A stretch of DNA of 60,000 nucleotides from Desulfuromonadales bacterium. Its GTDB lineage: Bacteria; Desulfobacterota; Desulfuromonadia; Desulfuromonadales; Geopsychrobacteraceae. The notes under the pieces were generated by a model, which did no database searches, was not told the origin of the DNA, and was given only the letters and a program-made list of their open reading frames with translations. The position numbers and the translations under genes were made by a program. The stretch is taken from the NCBI GenBank assembly GCA_019429255.1, contig JAHYIY010000013.1, forward strand, positions 1 through 60,000. Direction: 5' to 3'. Position 1 is the stretch's first letter; each line of letters begins with the position of its first letter. Of this stretch, positions 9,037 through 18,606 are shown piece by piece.

Positions 9037-10290
9037 CTACCCAATGCGCTGCGGATAAAGGGGGAACTGCAGGCATAGCTGCTTGACCTCAGCACGAATT
9101 TGCGCGAGGACGTCAGGATTCTCGCTGTTTTTCAGCGCCAGATCAATCCATCCGGCGACCAGTTCCATCTCTTTTTCCTGCAATCCGCGGGTCGTAGTAG
9201 CCGGGGTCCCCAGACGGATACCACTGGTGACAAAAGGCGAACGGGTGTCAAACGGAACGGCATTCTTGTTGACCGTGATCCCGGCATGTTCAAGGGTCGC
9301 TTCGGCAATTTTACCGGTTATGTCGGTGCCACTGAAATCCACCAGCATCAGGTGATTGTCGGTGCCACCGGAGACCAGATTGTAACCACGAGCGACCAGA
9401 CCTGCTGCCAGAGCCCTGGCGTTTTTCACTACCTGGGTAGCGTAGGTCTTGAATTCAGGTTGCAGTGCCTCCTTAAAAGCCACTGCTTTGGCCGCGATGA
9501 CATGCATCAGCGGCCCACCCTGGATGCCGGGGAAGATCAGGCTGTTGAGTTTTTTACTCCATTCTTCACTACAGAGGATCAGGCCACCGCGCGGGCCACG
9601 CAGGGTCTTGTGGGTGGTCGAGGTGACAAAATCGGCATAGGGAACCGGACTCGGGTGAACACCAGCTGCCACCAGTCCGGCAATATGCGCCATATCAACC
9701 ATCACCAGCGCGCCAACCTCATCGGCAATCCGGCGAAAGGCGGGAAAATCAATCTCACGCGGATAGGCGCTGGCACCAACAACAATCAATTTAGGCCGAT
9801 GCTCATGAGCAAGACGCGCGACCTCTTCATAATCGATGGTACCGGTTTCAGCCTTCACCCCGTAGGCAACAATATTGTAGAGCTTGCCGGAAAAATTCAC
9901 CGGCGAACCGTGGGTCAAGTGGCCACCATGGGCCAGATTCATCCCCAGCACCGTATCGCCCGGGGCACAGGTAGCCATATAGACCGCCATATTGGCCTGA
10001 GAGCCGGAATGAGCCTGGACATTGGCATGTTCAGCACCAAAGAGTTCCTTGGCACGATCGATGGCCAGTTGTTCGGCAACATCGACAAATTCACAACCAC
10101 CATAGTAGCGCTTACCGGGGTAACCTTCGGCATACTTATTGGTCAGTACCGACCCCTGGGCCTCCAGCACAGCTTCACTGACAAAATTTTCCGATGCGAT
10201 AAACTCGAGGCTGTATTCCTGCCGGGCGACTTCCTGGTTAATAACCTGCGCAATCTCAGGGTCAATTGCTGCCAACCTGTCTGCTGTCAT
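9037..10290 (-). CDS. glyA: Serine hydroxymethyltransferase
   Basis: PLP enzyme interconverting serine plus tetrahydrofolate with glycine plus methylene-tetrahydrofolate. The 417-residue protein has the PLP lysine motif [15 protein letters not shown] and the [15 protein letters not shown] substrate loop. An in-frame extension upstream to 10356 exists, but ATG at 10290 follows ACAGGAGAGTAAGC and fits the usual N-terminus ([13 protein letters not shown]). It is the first gene after the rpiB terminator, so it probably has its own promoter in 10300-10370. Confidence 0.97.
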   Translation of the reverse strand: MTADRLAAIDPEIAQVINQEVARQEYSLEFIASENFVSEAVLEAQGSVLTNKYAEGYPGKRYYGGCEFVDVAEQLAIDRAKELFGAEHANVQAHSGSQANMAVYMATCAPGDTVLGMNLAHGGHLTHGSPVNFSGKLYNIVAYGVKAETGTIDYEEVARLAHEHRPKLIVVGASAYPREIDFPAFRRIADEVGALVMVDMAHIAGLVAAGVHPSPVPYADFVTSTTHKTLRGPRGGLILCSEEWSKKLNSLIFPGIQGGPLMHVIAAKAVAFKEALQPEFKTYATQVVKNARALAAGLVARGYNLVSGGTDNHLMLVDFSGTDITGKIAEATLEHAGITVNKNAVPFDTRSPFVTSGIRLGTPATTTRGLQEKEMELVAGWIDLALKNSENPDVLAQIRAEVKQLCLQFPLYPQRIG

Positions 10291-10373
10291 GCTTACTCTC
10301 CTGTAAAAATTTAACCCGCTGCAAAAAAGATCAAGCTCAGTTTCACCGTACGGCAAAATAACCGGCTACAAAT

Positions 10374-10400
10374 AAAAAAACGGAGCAGCTGACCGCTCCG
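10374..10400 (-). terminator. Intrinsic terminator between rpiB and glyA
   Basis: Read on the minus strand, CGGAGC (10400-10395) pairs with GCTCCG (10386-10381) around an 8-nt loop and is followed by T7. It follows the rpiB stop by about 25 bp and would close or attenuate the fatty-acid operon transcript before glyA. Confidence 0.85.
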
Positions 10401-10425
10401 CTTCAATCACAATTGCGACGGCCAA

Positions 10426-10857
10426 CTATTCCAGCGCGGCAATCTTATCAAGGCGCTGCTGATGGCGCCCGCCCTCATAGCGCGACGTCAACCAGACATC
10501 GACCAGCCGGACGGCCTGTTCAGCAGCGAGCACCCGGCCACCCATCACCAGAATATTGGCATCGTTATGTTCAGCCGCCATCTGCGCGGTAAACTCATCA
10601 TGCACCAGCGCCGCACGGATTCCGGGAATCTTGTTAGCGGCAATCGACATGCCGATACCGGTTCCGCAAATCAGAATACCGGCCTGGGCGACACCGGCGG
10701 TAACCGCCCTGGCGACCTTTTCAGCATAATCGGGATAGTCCACTGAAGCTGTACCATCCGTCCCCAGATCCGCACAGTCGATCTGTTGATCACGCAAGAA
10801 TGCCAGAATGGCGTTTTTCAGCTCCAGACCACCATGGTCACTGGCAACAGCAATCAT
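10426..10857 (-). CDS. rpiB: Ribose-5-phosphate isomerase B
   Basis: Interconverts ribose 5-phosphate and ribulose 5-phosphate. The 143-residue protein has the RpiB/LacAB signature: IAVASDHGG at the start, VDYPDYAEKVA, the catalytic-cysteine loop GILICGTGIGMSIAANKIPGIRA and LVHDEFTAQMAAEHNDANILVMGGR. AGGAG precedes ATG. It lies 12 bp after fabF at the 3' end of the fatty-acid operon, a placement also common in related genomes. Confidence 0.96.
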   Translation of the reverse strand: MIAVASDHGGLELKNAILAFLRDQQIDCADLGTDGTASVDYPDYAEKVARAVTAGVAQAGILICGTGIGMSIAANKIPGIRAALVHDEFTAQMAAEHNDANILVMGGRVLAAEQAVRLVDVWLTSRYEGGRHQQRLDKIAALE

Positions 10858-10869
10858 TTTTAAAAACTC

Positions 10870-12102
10870 CTAGATTTTCTTGAAGGCCAGGGTCGCGTTG
10901 GTGCCGCCGAAGCCGAACGAGTTCGAAATTGCCGCCTGACAGGAGATTTCCCGTGCCGTATTGGGGATGTAATCAAGATCACACTCGGGATCAGGCTCCT
11001 GGTAATTGATCGTCGGCGGCAGCACGCCACGGTCAAGGGCCAGGGCTGCATAGACTGCTTCAATACCGCCGGCAGCGCCCAGGCCGTGGCCGGTCATGCT
11101 CTTGGTGGAGCTGATCATCACCTTGTCAGCATAGGAGCCGAATACCGATTTAATCGCCATGGTTTCGTAAAGATCATTGAAGTAGGTCGAGGTCCCGTGG
11201 GCATTGATGTAGCCGACCTGCTCAGGATTAAGTTTGGCATGACGCAGCGCCATTTTTATGCACCGGGCGGCCCCTTCACCACCAGGAGAAGGCTGGGTTA
11301 AATGGTGAGCATCACTGGTTAAACCATAGCCTGCCACCTCACAGTAAATTTTTGCGCCTCGTGCTTTGGCCGACTCGTATTCTTCCAGCAAGACAATACC
11401 GGCACCTTCCGACATGACAAAACCATCACGATTTTTTTCGAAGGGGCGGCTCGCTGCCTGAGGATCATCGTTACGCGTAGACAGTGCCTTCATTACATTA
11501 AAACCACCAATCCCCAGCGGGGTAATGGTCGCTTCGGCACCACCGGCAAACATGACATCGGCATCCCCGCGGGCAATCATATGATAGGCATCGCCGATAG
11601 AGTGGGTGCCGGTAGCACAGGCGGATACGGATGAAAGATTCGGTCCCTTGGCGCCAAAACGCATGGAGATCTGACCAGCAACCAGATTGATAATGACCAC
11701 CGGAATAAAAAAGGGCGAAATCTTCTTGTAGCCACGCTCGAGCAAGACCTGGTGATAATGTTCTATGGCCGGCAAACCGCCGAGTCCGGAACCGACAACC
11801 ACACCAACCATTTCAGCGTTGTCTGCAGTGATTTCAAAACCGGAATCTTCATAGGCCATGGTTGCCGCGGCAAGACCGTACTGAATAAAGAGATCCATCT
11901 TCTTAATCTCTTTTTTGTCGATAAAGTCTTCGGGATTGAAGTCCTTGACCTCACCGGCAATCCGGGTAGCCAGATCAGAAGCATCAAACCGGGTAATGGG
12001 TGCAATTCCTGACTGACCATTGGTAACAGCCGTCCAGTTTTTTTCAACACCGGTTCCCAGGGCGGATACGACACCAAGACCGGTCACCACAACTCTACGC
12101 AT
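10870..12102 (-). CDS. fabF: 3-oxoacyl-ACP synthase II (FabF)
   Basis: Condensing enzyme that elongates acyl-ACP with malonyl-ACP. The 410-residue protein has the thiolase fold with the active cysteine in [15 protein letters not shown] and the histidines in [11 protein letters not shown] and [15 protein letters not shown] at 12102 ([15 protein letters not shown]) matches the family start; the open frame continues 27 codons upstream without a ribosome site. It follows acpP, its substrate carrier, as in most fab operons. Confidence 0.97.
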   Translation of the reverse strand: MRRVVVTGLGVVSALGTGVEKNWTAVTNGQSGIAPITRFDASDLATRIAGEVKDFNPEDFIDKKEIKKMDLFIQYGLAAATMAYEDSGFEITADNAEMVGVVVGSGLGGLPAIEHYHQVLLERGYKKISPFFIPVVIINLVAGQISMRFGAKGPNLSSVSACATGTHSIGDAYHMIARGDADVMFAGGAEATITPLGIGGFNVMKALSTRNDDPQAASRPFEKNRDGFVMSEGAGIVLLEEYESAKARGAKIYCEVAGYGLTSDAHHLTQPSPGGEGAARCIKMALRHAKLNPEQVGYINAHGTSTYFNDLYETMAIKSVFGSYADKVMISSTKSMTGHGLGAAGGIEAVYAALALDRGVLPPTINYQEPDPECDLDYIPNTAREISCQAAISNSFGFGGTNATLAFKKI

Positions 12103-12213
12103 AGTTCTGCTCTCTTTAAACCAAAGGTTCAGTTTATTATCAGGTGACGATTGTTGATACCTGGATGAGCAACGGGCCGGCAACGATCAGATCGTCACCA
12201 GCCCGCAACACCA

Positions 12214-12447
12214 TCAGGAAAGCTTACTGATGTACTCGATCGCATCCTTTACGGTCTGGATCTTTTCAGCATCTTCATCGGAAATTTCGACATCAAATTC
12301 TTCTTCCAGAGCCATCACCAGCTCTACGGTGTCAAGGGAATCAGCACCGAGATCATCCATGAAGGCGGCATCTTCCGTTACCTGATCTTCATCAACACCC
12401 AGCTGCTCAGCGACAATCTGTTTTACTCTTTCATCAATCGAGGCCAT
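12214..12447 (-). CDS. acpP: Acyl carrier protein
   Basis: Carries growing acyl chains on a 4'-phosphopantetheine arm. The 77-residue acidic protein has the attachment serine S37 in the [20 protein letters not shown] motif. ATG at 12447 is chosen over upstream in-frame codons because AAGGAGAAATTCAAG directly precedes it and 77 residues is the standard length. It lies between fabG and fabF. Confidence 0.98.
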   Translation of the reverse strand: MASIDERVKQIVAEQLGVDEDQVTEDAAFMDDLGADSLDTVELVMALEEEFDVEISDEDAEKIQTVKDAIEYISKLS

Positions 12448-12499
12448 CTTGAATTTCTCCTTTGTTTTGTCGGTCCTACGTGGACCATTATGTGTTTGT

Positions 12500-13240
12500 T
12501 TACATGTACATTCCACCATTGACGCCAATCACCTGACCGGTAATATAGCCGGCCTGATCCGACGCCAGAAAAACCACGGTTGCTGCTATATCTTCAACAT
12601 GCCCGAGGCGCTCCAGGGGAATCTGGGTCGTCAACTCTGTGCGTTGCTGCTCGGTGAGAAAGTCGGTCATATCGGTTTCGATAAAACCGGGAGCAATGGC
12701 GTTGACAGTGATCTGACGCTTGGCCAGTTCACGGGCATTGGATCTGGTTAAACCATGCAGGCCGGCTTTACTGGCACAATAATTGGCCTGGCCGGGATTT
12801 CCCATCTGTCCGACAACAGAAGAGATATTTATGATGCGACCGTTGCGCTGCTTGGTCATCAGCCGGGCGACGCTACGGGTACACAAAAAAGCGCCTTTGA
12901 GGTTGACATCAAGAACCGTATCCCAATCGTCCTCCTTCATGCGCAACATTAAACCATCACGGGTAACTCCCGCATTATTAACAAGAATATCAATCCTGCC
13001 AAAGCGTTCCTTGGCGGCGTCAACCAGACGATCGACATCTGCCGCAAGGGAGATATCAGCACCGATTCCGAGCGCCTGGGTACCCTTCTGCTCAAGTTCG
13101 GCAGCCACCTCGGCAGCTTTAGCGGCATTGGTGCCAACCACAACCAGATGCGCTCCCTGCGCAGCCAGCGCCAAGGCAACACCGCGCCCAATTCCGCGCG
13201 TAGCTCCGGTGACAAGAGCGACTTTGTCCTTTAGCAACAT
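12500..13240 (-). CDS. fabG: 3-oxoacyl-ACP reductase FabG
   Basis: NADPH-dependent short-chain dehydrogenase that reduces 3-ketoacyl-ACP. The 246-residue protein has the cofactor glycine motif [12 protein letters not shown], the [14 protein letters not shown] segment and the catalytic ISSVVG...[10 protein letters not shown] serine-tyrosine-lysine set. ATG at 13240 follows GGAGGTCAACCT; a longer frame to 13264 is unlikely. It is followed by acpP 52 bp downstream. Confidence 0.97.
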   Translation of the reverse strand: MLLKDKVALVTGATRGIGRGVALALAAQGAHLVVVGTNAAKAAEVAAELEQKGTQALGIGADISLAADVDRLVDAAKERFGRIDILVNNAGVTRDGLMLRMKEDDWDTVLDVNLKGAFLCTRSVARLMTKQRNGRIINISSVVGQMGNPGQANYCASKAGLHGLTRSNARELAKRQITVNAIAPGFIETDMTDFLTEQQRTELTTQIPLERLGHVEDIAATVVFLASDQAGYITGQVIGVNGGMYM

Positions 13241-13283
13241 AGGTTGACCTCCACTACTGCACAATACAACATAGCATAACAGA

Positions 13284-14204
13284 TCAGGATTGCAGGCGCT
13301 TCAAACCGGCAACATCAGCAACCTGATCCATTGCCGCGCCACGATGAATCCGCTTGATCAGACCAGTCAACACCTTCCCCGGCCCCACCTCAAGATAACG
13401 GTCGACACCCAGCGCAGCACAGTGCTCAATAGAAGCATCCCAGCGCACCGGCGCACAGACCTGCTTTACCAGTAGGGGCTTTACCCGCTCAGGCTGATCA
13501 CAGCAGATCGCCTCAACATTGGTTACCACCGGAAAAGCAAATGGCGCAACGGCAACCCCGGCGAGGACCTGCTCAAGACGCTGCGCGGCGGGAGCCATCA
13601 GGGCACAATGAAACGGGGCGCTGACCGGTAATTTAAGGGCACGCTTGGCACCACGCTCAGTGGCGAGGGCAATGGCCCGCTCAACCGCAGTCGCATGACC
13701 GGCAATAACAACCTGTCCCGGTGAATTGAAGTTAGCCGGTGAAACCACCTCACCCTGGGCGGCATCATGACACAGTTGTTCGAGTTCTTCACCTACAAGT
13801 CCCAGTATCGCCGCCATAGCGCCGACGCCGACGGGCACGGCTTCCTGCATGAAGGTGCCGCGTTGCCGGACGGTCGCTAACGCGTCGGCGAACGACAGAA
13901 CACCGGCGGCCACCAGGGCCGAATATTCGCCAAGGGAATGACCTGCTGCATAGGCCGGGTGCAGTTCGACTTCCTGACGCAACACACGCAAAGCAGCAAT
14001 ACTGACGGCCAAAATCGCCGGCTGAGTGTTGGCAGTCAGCTTCAGATCTTCTTCAGAACCGGAAAAGCACAGCTTGGCCAGGTCAAAACCCAAAACGTCA
14101 TTAGCCTCTTCAAACAGCTGTGCAGCAACGGCAAAAGTCTCTGCCAGATCCTTGCCCATACCTGGATATTGCGACCCTTGTCCGGGAAACACCAGTGTCA
14201 ACAT
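13284..14204 (-). CDS. fabD: Malonyl-CoA:ACP transacylase FabD
   Basis: Loads malonyl groups onto acyl carrier protein. The 306-residue protein has the N-terminal FPGQGSQYPGMG motif, the active serine in AAGHSLGEYSALVAAG and the histidine in PVSAPFHCALM. AGGAA precedes ATG. It lies between fabH and fabG. Confidence 0.97.
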   Translation of the reverse strand: MLTLVFPGQGSQYPGMGKDLAETFAVAAQLFEEANDVLGFDLAKLCFSGSEEDLKLTANTQPAILAVSIAALRVLRQEVELHPAYAAGHSLGEYSALVAAGVLSFADALATVRQRGTFMQEAVPVGVGAMAAILGLVGEELEQLCHDAAQGEVVSPANFNSPGQVVIAGHATAVERAIALATERGAKRALKLPVSAPFHCALMAPAAQRLEQVLAGVAVAPFAFPVVTNVEAICCDQPERVKPLLVKQVCAPVRWDASIEHCAALGVDRYLEVGPGKVLTGLIKRIHRGAAMDQVADVAGLKRLQS

Positions 14205-14230
14205 GGTTGTTCATTCCTATCAAGTAAAAA

Positions 14231-15211
14231 TCAGGCCCAGCGCAACAAGGTTGATGCCCAGGTAAAGCCGCCACCAAAGGCGGCGGACAAGATCAGATCA
14301 CCTGAGCTGATCAGTCCCTGACGATTCGCCTCATCAAGAGCAACGGGGATGGTAGCACCTGAGGTATTACCATATTTATGGACATTGATATAGGTTTGTT
14401 CGTCCTTGAGATGGAGGCGCTTGGCGGTCGCTTCAAGAATCCGGCGATTGGCCTGATGGGGCACGAACAGCTTGACATCCTCGTGGGTGTAACCATTGGT
14501 TTCCAGGGCTTCGATAGAGACTTCGGTCAGGGAGCGCACCGCGACCTTGAATACTTCATTGCCCTGCATCTTCAGATACTGAAGACGCGAATCAACGCCG
14601 GCGGTCGTCGCTGGATACTTGGAACCAAAACCAGGCTGATAGAGAAGTTCGAGGAAATTTCCATCGGAATGCAGATGACAGGAGAGGATACCGGCATCGT
14701 CACCACCCGCTTCGACAACGACCGCTCCGGCGCCATCACCAAACAGAACACAGGTGTTGCGATCAGTCCAGTCAATTGAGCGGCTCAGGGTTTCAGCACC
14801 GATCACCAGCGCTCTTGTGCCGTGACCGCAACGGATAAAATCGTTGGCATTGGACAGAGCATAGAGAAAACCGCTGCAGGCTGCCGACACATCGTAAGCA
14901 AACGCCTTGCTGGCGCCAAGCTTGGCCTGGACAATACAGGCGGTTGCCGGCCAGGGATAGTCACCCGTGATGGTTCCGACGATAATCACGTCGATCTGGT
15001 CGGCGCTGACGCCGGCCATTGCCATGGCCCGTTCGGCGGCTATCACCGCCATATCCGAGGTGCACTGATGATCTGCAGCAATGCGGCGTTCTTCGATACC
15101 GGTGCGAGCCATGATCCACTCATGGTTGGTATCAACCATCTTTTCAAGATCCGCATTGGTGAGGATCTTTTCAGGCATATAGGATCCTGTACCGGTAATG
15201 CGTGCTCTCAT
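14231..15211 (-). CDS. fabH: 3-oxoacyl-ACP synthase III (FabH)
   Basis: Initiates fatty-acid synthesis by condensing an acyl-CoA primer with malonyl-ACP. The 326-residue protein has the catalytic cysteine in YDVSAACSGFLYAL and the His/Asn motifs FVPHQANRRI and NKYGNTSGAT-like NVHKYGNTSGAT. CAGGAGGTACAGGC precedes ATG. Primer preference (straight or branched) cannot be read from the sequence. Confidence 0.97.
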   Translation of the reverse strand: MRARITGTGSYMPEKILTNADLEKMVDTNHEWIMARTGIEERRIAADHQCTSDMAVIAAERAMAMAGVSADQIDVIIVGTITGDYPWPATACIVQAKLGASKAFAYDVSAACSGFLYALSNANDFIRCGHGTRALVIGAETLSRSIDWTDRNTCVLFGDGAGAVVVEAGGDDAGILSCHLHSDGNFLELLYQPGFGSKYPATTAGVDSRLQYLKMQGNEVFKVAVRSLTEVSIEALETNGYTHEDVKLFVPHQANRRILEATAKRLHLKDEQTYINVHKYGNTSGATIPVALDEANRQGLISSGDLILSAAFGGGFTWASTLLRWA

Positions 15212-15234
15212 GCCTGTACCTCCTGAAAAATTTG

Positions 15235-16224
15235 TCAGTGCTGAAAAACTGTTGTCAGCCGTTCAAAAACACCGCTCTGGGCATATTCGCCGGCCTGACG
15301 AATGGCGATACTCATGGCGACAGGATCGGAACTGCCATGACAGACAATACCGGCACCGGCAATGCCAAGTAACGGCGCACCACCATATTCCGCCGGATTG
15401 ATTCTGTTTTTAAATGACGTAAAGGCCGGGCGGCTGAGCAAATAACCGACTCTGGCCCAGAAACGACTCTCTATCTCGCGCTTGAGCATGGTACCAATGG
15501 CAATAGCCAAACCTTCGGATACTTTGAGCAGAACGTTACCGACAAAGCCGTCACATACCACCACATCAACCGAACCGTTATAGACATCACCACCTTCAAC
15601 ATAACCACGGTAATTCAACGGGGCGTCTTTAAGCAACAGATGCGCCTCGCGGGTCAGATCGTTCCCCTTTTTTTCTTCGGCGCCGTTGGACAATAAACCA
15701 ACCCGGGGCTTTGACTTGCCGAGGTGATGCTCAACGTAGATGCTTCCCATCAGGGCAAATTGATATAAGTGGCTCGCTTTGCAATCAACATTGGCCCCCA
15801 TATCAAGAACCATGGTCTGATCAACAAGGTTGGGTAAGGAGGTGCCGATAGCAGGACGCTCAACCCCGTCGATACGACCACAGACGAGCATCCCGGCGGC
15901 CATAATCGCACCCGAATTGCCGGCACTGACGACAGCCGTGGCCGCTTTCGACTTCACCAGATCAAAGGCGACGCGAATGGAAGAGTCTTTTTTGCGCCTT
16001 ACAGCAGACGGCGCGTCGTGCATACTGATGATGTCGCCGGCATGATGAAGCTCGATGCCCAGACCCTTGATGTCATGCTTGGCCAGTTCCTGCTGGACAC
16101 GAGCAGTATCACCGACGAGGATAACCTGACATCCCCAGCGGCGACAAGCGGCAACCGCTCCGGCAACCTCAACATCCGGGGAATTATCCCCACCCATGGC
16201 ATCAACAGCTATTTTCATCAACAT
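15235..16224 (-). CDS. plsX: Phosphate acyltransferase PlsX
   Basis: Converts acyl-ACP to acyl-phosphate for PlsY-dependent phospholipid synthesis at the membrane. The 329-residue protein has the N-terminal [14 protein letters not shown] motif, [10 protein letters not shown], and [16 protein letters not shown]. Two ATG codons (16224 and 16218) are close together and no strong ribosome site favours either. It sits between rpmF and fabH, the classic order. Confidence 0.97.
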   Translation of the reverse strand: MLMKIAVDAMGGDNSPDVEVAGAVAACRRWGCQVILVGDTARVQQELAKHDIKGLGIELHHAGDIISMHDAPSAVRRKKDSSIRVAFDLVKSKAATAVVSAGNSGAIMAAGMLVCGRIDGVERPAIGTSLPNLVDQTMVLDMGANVDCKASHLYQFALMGSIYVEHHLGKSKPRVGLLSNGAEEKKGNDLTREAHLLLKDAPLNYRGYVEGGDVYNGSVDVVVCDGFVGNVLLKVSEGLAIAIGTMLKREIESRFWARVGYLLSRPAFTSFKNRINPAEYGGAPLLGIAGAGIVCHGSSDPVAMSIAIRQAGEYAQSGVFERLTTVFQH

Positions 16225-16241
16225 ATCAGCGTCGCTGCAAA

Positions 16242-16424
16242 TCAGACGTTGTCGCTGTCGATAACTTCTTTTCCTTTATAGGAGCCACAACTGGCGCATA
16301 CCCGATGAGGCAGCTTGGGCTCGTTACAGCTCGGACAGGTGGAGATTCCCGGGGCGCTGATGGCATCATGAGCGCGGCGCATGTTTTTTTTGGATTTTGA
16401 GGTCTTTTTCTTTGGAACAGCCAT
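16242..16424 (-). CDS. rpmF: 50S ribosomal protein L32
   Basis: Small basic protein of the large ribosomal subunit. The 60 residues begin [20 protein letters not shown] and contain a four-cysteine zinc ribbon (CPSC...CASC), the zinc-containing C+ form. AAGGAGAATAAG precedes ATG. It is co-transcribed with yceD upstream and plsX downstream. Confidence 0.98.
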   Translation of the reverse strand: MAVPKKKTSKSKKNMRRAHDAISAPGISTCPSCNEPKLPHRVCASCGSYKGKEVIDSDNV

Positions 16425-16502
16425 CTTATTCTCCTTGGATGGATCACACCGGAAGTTGCCGGGGTGTTTTTAATGTCAATTGTAATCTATAACCAGCAAG
16501 CA

Positions 16503-17045
16503 CTAATCAGCTTGCCCTTTAATTTGTGCCAGGACACCAAATTTGCTATTGAACACTTTTTTTTCGCAGTTGCAGGCCGTTGTATTCAAATCAGCACCAC
16601 ACTGCGGGCACAACCCCCGACAGTTAGCTGAGCACAGCGGGTGCATCGGTACCGCCAGCAGCAGTTGCTCCTGCACGGGAAACAATAAATCCAAACGATC
16701 CTCGCGGTAAGGGATCAATCCCAGTTCGTCAGCGGCAAGCTCCTGCTCCGGCACTTGGTCCGTCTGCTCCACTTCGGGAACAAAGGTCAGAGCAAAATCC
16801 TCTGCCAGCTCATACTCAAAAGTGCCCAGGCAGCTGCCACAGGTCAAATCAAGGGTCGCCTGAATATGACCAATAACTTCAATCATGCGACCGGACAGGA
16901 TAAAGCGCAAGTGCAGATTGATGGGACTACGGTAAGCACTTTCACCGGCACCGGCCAACCTCACCAGTTCCGGAAAGTCGCCGGCAGCACAAGAGTATTC
17001 TTGATCCAGCTGCCCACCCTTGATATGTTTCAGCTCTAGCTGCAC
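16503..17045 (-). CDS. yceD: DUF177 (YceD) family protein
   Basis: Member of the YceD/DUF177 family, linked in bacteria and plastids to 23S rRNA and ribosome metabolism and nearly always adjacent to rpmF. The 180-residue protein has the CGSCLGTFEYEL motif and a C-terminal cysteine cluster (CSANCRGLCPQCGADLN...C) that may bind metal. GTG at 17045 is preferred because GAGGG lies 5 nt upstream and the -10 box is at 17070-17075; the alternative TTG at 17057 would leave a leader of only about 6 nt. It is the first gene of the fatty-acid operon. Confidence 0.88.
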   Translation of the reverse strand: MQLELKHIKGGQLDQEYSCAAGDFPELVRLAGAGESAYRSPINLHLRFILSGRMIEVIGHIQATLDLTCGSCLGTFEYELAEDFALTFVPEVEQTDQVPEQELAADELGLIPYREDRLDLLFPVQEQLLLAVPMHPLCSANCRGLCPQCGADLNTTACNCEKKVFNSKFGVLAQIKGQAD

Positions 17046-17069
17046 AGACGCCCTCAAAGCAAAGGGAAC

Positions 17070-17097
17070 AGTATAAAGGGAGAAGCATCCATGTCAA
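17070..17097 (-). promoter_or_regulatory. Sigma-70 promoter of the yceD-rpmF-plsX-fab operon
   Basis: On the minus strand TTGACA (17097-17092) and TATACT (17075-17070) are separated by 16 bp, close to consensus. The expected transcript start near 17063 leaves a short leader to the GTG of yceD. The divergent mazG gene starts about 150 bp away. No operator palindrome is evident over the promoter. Confidence 0.8.
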
Positions 17098-17247
17098 GAC
17101 AAAAGACCGGCTCCTTCCCCCGCTTTTATGGCGCTCTTGTCTAGCCTATCCATCATTGTTTTGCAAGATTTTTTTACTCCAGGTTAACCTTCAGGTCATG
17201 ACCACAGCAACACAACCCAGCGCAATTGCCATAAGGATAAAAATACC

Positions 17248-17982
17248 ATGCCGGAACCCCGAACAACGTGCGACTGCACACACGATCTCTCTCCCCTGGC
17301 TGCCATCATGTCAACCCTGCGCGCGCCGCACGGATGTCCATGGGATCAACAACAGACCGCGCAAAGCTTAAAGAGCTATATTCTCGAAGAAACCTATGAA
17401 CTTCTGGAAGCGATTGATAGCGGCAACCCGGAAGAGATATGCGATGAACTGGGTGATCTGATGCTGCAGGTGGTCTTTCTCGCCCAGATCCATAGCGAGC
17501 GGAAGGAGTTCGACCTGACGGATGTGATTAGCGGCATTTGTGCCAAGATGATCCGCCGCCATCCTCATGTTTTTGCCGATGCTGACACCCAGGGGCACGC
17601 TCAACGCTGGGAGCAGATTAAATTAGAGGAACGCCGGCACAAAGGCCGCTCCCACCAGTTAGCCCAGCGTCTCACCCCGACCCTGCCGGCCCTCAAGCGG
17701 ACCCAGAAACTGATTAAAAAAACCGCCAATAACTCCCCTGCTGATGGACTCGCGCAACTGCTCGCCGGGCACCACCAACTGGCCCGCTGTGTGACAGATC
17801 CATCCTCCACCGATCAACAAACTGAAGACATTGTCGCTCAGTTGTTTTTCGATTTGACCGGACTGGCCGTGGCGCTGGGAATGGATGCCGAAGACCTGTT
17901 GCGCCAAAAAACAACTGCAACGATTGCGGAAATTGATGATCAGAATGCCACTTTGGCATCGTCGGATTTGACAAATTCCTGA
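17248..17982 (+). CDS. mazG: Nucleoside triphosphate pyrophosphohydrolase MazG
   Basis: House-cleaning all-alpha NTP pyrophosphohydrolase that hydrolyses NTPs to NMPs. The 244-residue protein has APHGCPWDQQQT, the EExxE-type metal motif LEETYELLEAI and the ELGDLMLQVVFLAQI helix (about residues 45-85), then the RRHPHVFAD segment. The second, degenerate MazG-like domain fills the C-terminal half. AAGGA lies 9 nt before ATG. It appears monocistronic and diverges from the fatty-acid operon. Confidence 0.94.
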   Translation: MPEPRTTCDCTHDLSPLAAIMSTLRAPHGCPWDQQQTAQSLKSYILEETYELLEAIDSGNPEEICDELGDLMLQVVFLAQIHSERKEFDLTDVISGICAKMIRRHPHVFADADTQGHAQRWEQIKLEERRHKGRSHQLAQRLTPTLPALKRTQKLIKKTANNSPADGLAQLLAGHHQLARCVTDPSSTDQQTEDIVAQLFFDLTGLAVALGMDAEDLLRQKTTATIAEIDDQNATLASSDLTNS

Positions 17983-18112
17983 AATTCTGTGACTTTTACC
18001 CTCAGTCCACATTTTCTGTTGAAAACCTGTTGATAGCCCTGTTAATTGTAACCATAGCCTAACAACTACCGACCTGATGAGCGTCTTGCACAATTTTTAG
18101 TCACAAATATTA

Positions 18113-18177
18113 TTGTTAAGTTTCAACTAGTTAACAATTAGCATAAGATCGCAATGAATATTACCATATCATGGTAA
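18113..18177. promoter_or_regulatory. Two inverted repeats upstream of fxsA
   Basis: TTGTTAA (18113-18119) pairs with TTAACAA (18131-18137) around 11 bp. Further downstream TTACCAT (18161-18167) pairs with ATGGTAA (18171-18177) around ATC. Both are perfect 7-bp arms in an A/T-rich leader 37-100 bp before fxsA. They could be operators; neither is followed by a T-run that would make a good terminator for mazG. Confidence 0.4.
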
Positions 18178-18213
18178 CGCTTCATTTAATTTTTTTTATG
18201 ATAAGGTCTGAGC

Positions 18214-18606
18214 ATGTTCATAAAGCTACTGTTTCTCTTTACTTTTGTCCCAATTCTTGAAATTTATGTGCTTATTGAGGCGGGGCGGCAGATTGGTGTC
18301 ATATCGACCATCAGCCTGGTGATTCTGACCGGCATTGCCGGCGCTTTTCTCGCCCGCAGTCAGGGGTTTCAATTACTCACGCGCATCCAGTCCGACCTGC
18401 AGGCAGGACGCGTTCCAGCAGAAGAGATGTTTGACGGAGCGATGATTCTGGCAGGGGGAATGGTCTTGTTGACTCCGGGCTTTTGTACCGATCTGATGGG
18501 TTTTATCCTGCTGACCCCGGTGAGCAGAAACTATATCAAACGATGGCTGCGACACTGGCTTGAAAAGAAAATTGCCCGGGGCGAGATTCAGTTTCGGCGC
18601 TATTAA
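18214..18606 (+). CDS. fxsA: FxsA family membrane protein
   Basis: Small cytoplasmic-membrane protein; in Escherichia coli overproduction of FxsA relieves phage T7 exclusion by the F plasmid, but its normal role is unclear. The 130-residue protein has two or three hydrophobic segments at the N-terminus (residues 1-45, FIKLLFLFTFVPILEIYVLIEAG and ISLVILTGIAGAFLA) and one near residues 75-100 (GAMILAGGMVLLTPGFCTDLMGF, the family signature). AAGGT precedes ATG. Its stop overlaps the convergent murJ stop by 4 bp. Confidence 0.9.
   Translation: MFIKLLFLFTFVPILEIYVLIEAGRQIGVISTISLVILTGIAGAFLARSQGFQLLTRIQSDLQAGRVPAEEMFDGAMILAGGMVLLTPGFCTDLMGFILLTPVSRNYIKRWLRHWLEKKIARGEIQFRRY

Noticed and set aside
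9100-10314. 404-codon open frame on the plus strand
   Set aside because: It is antisense to glyA, whose product is unmistakable; the frame is a codon-bias shadow.
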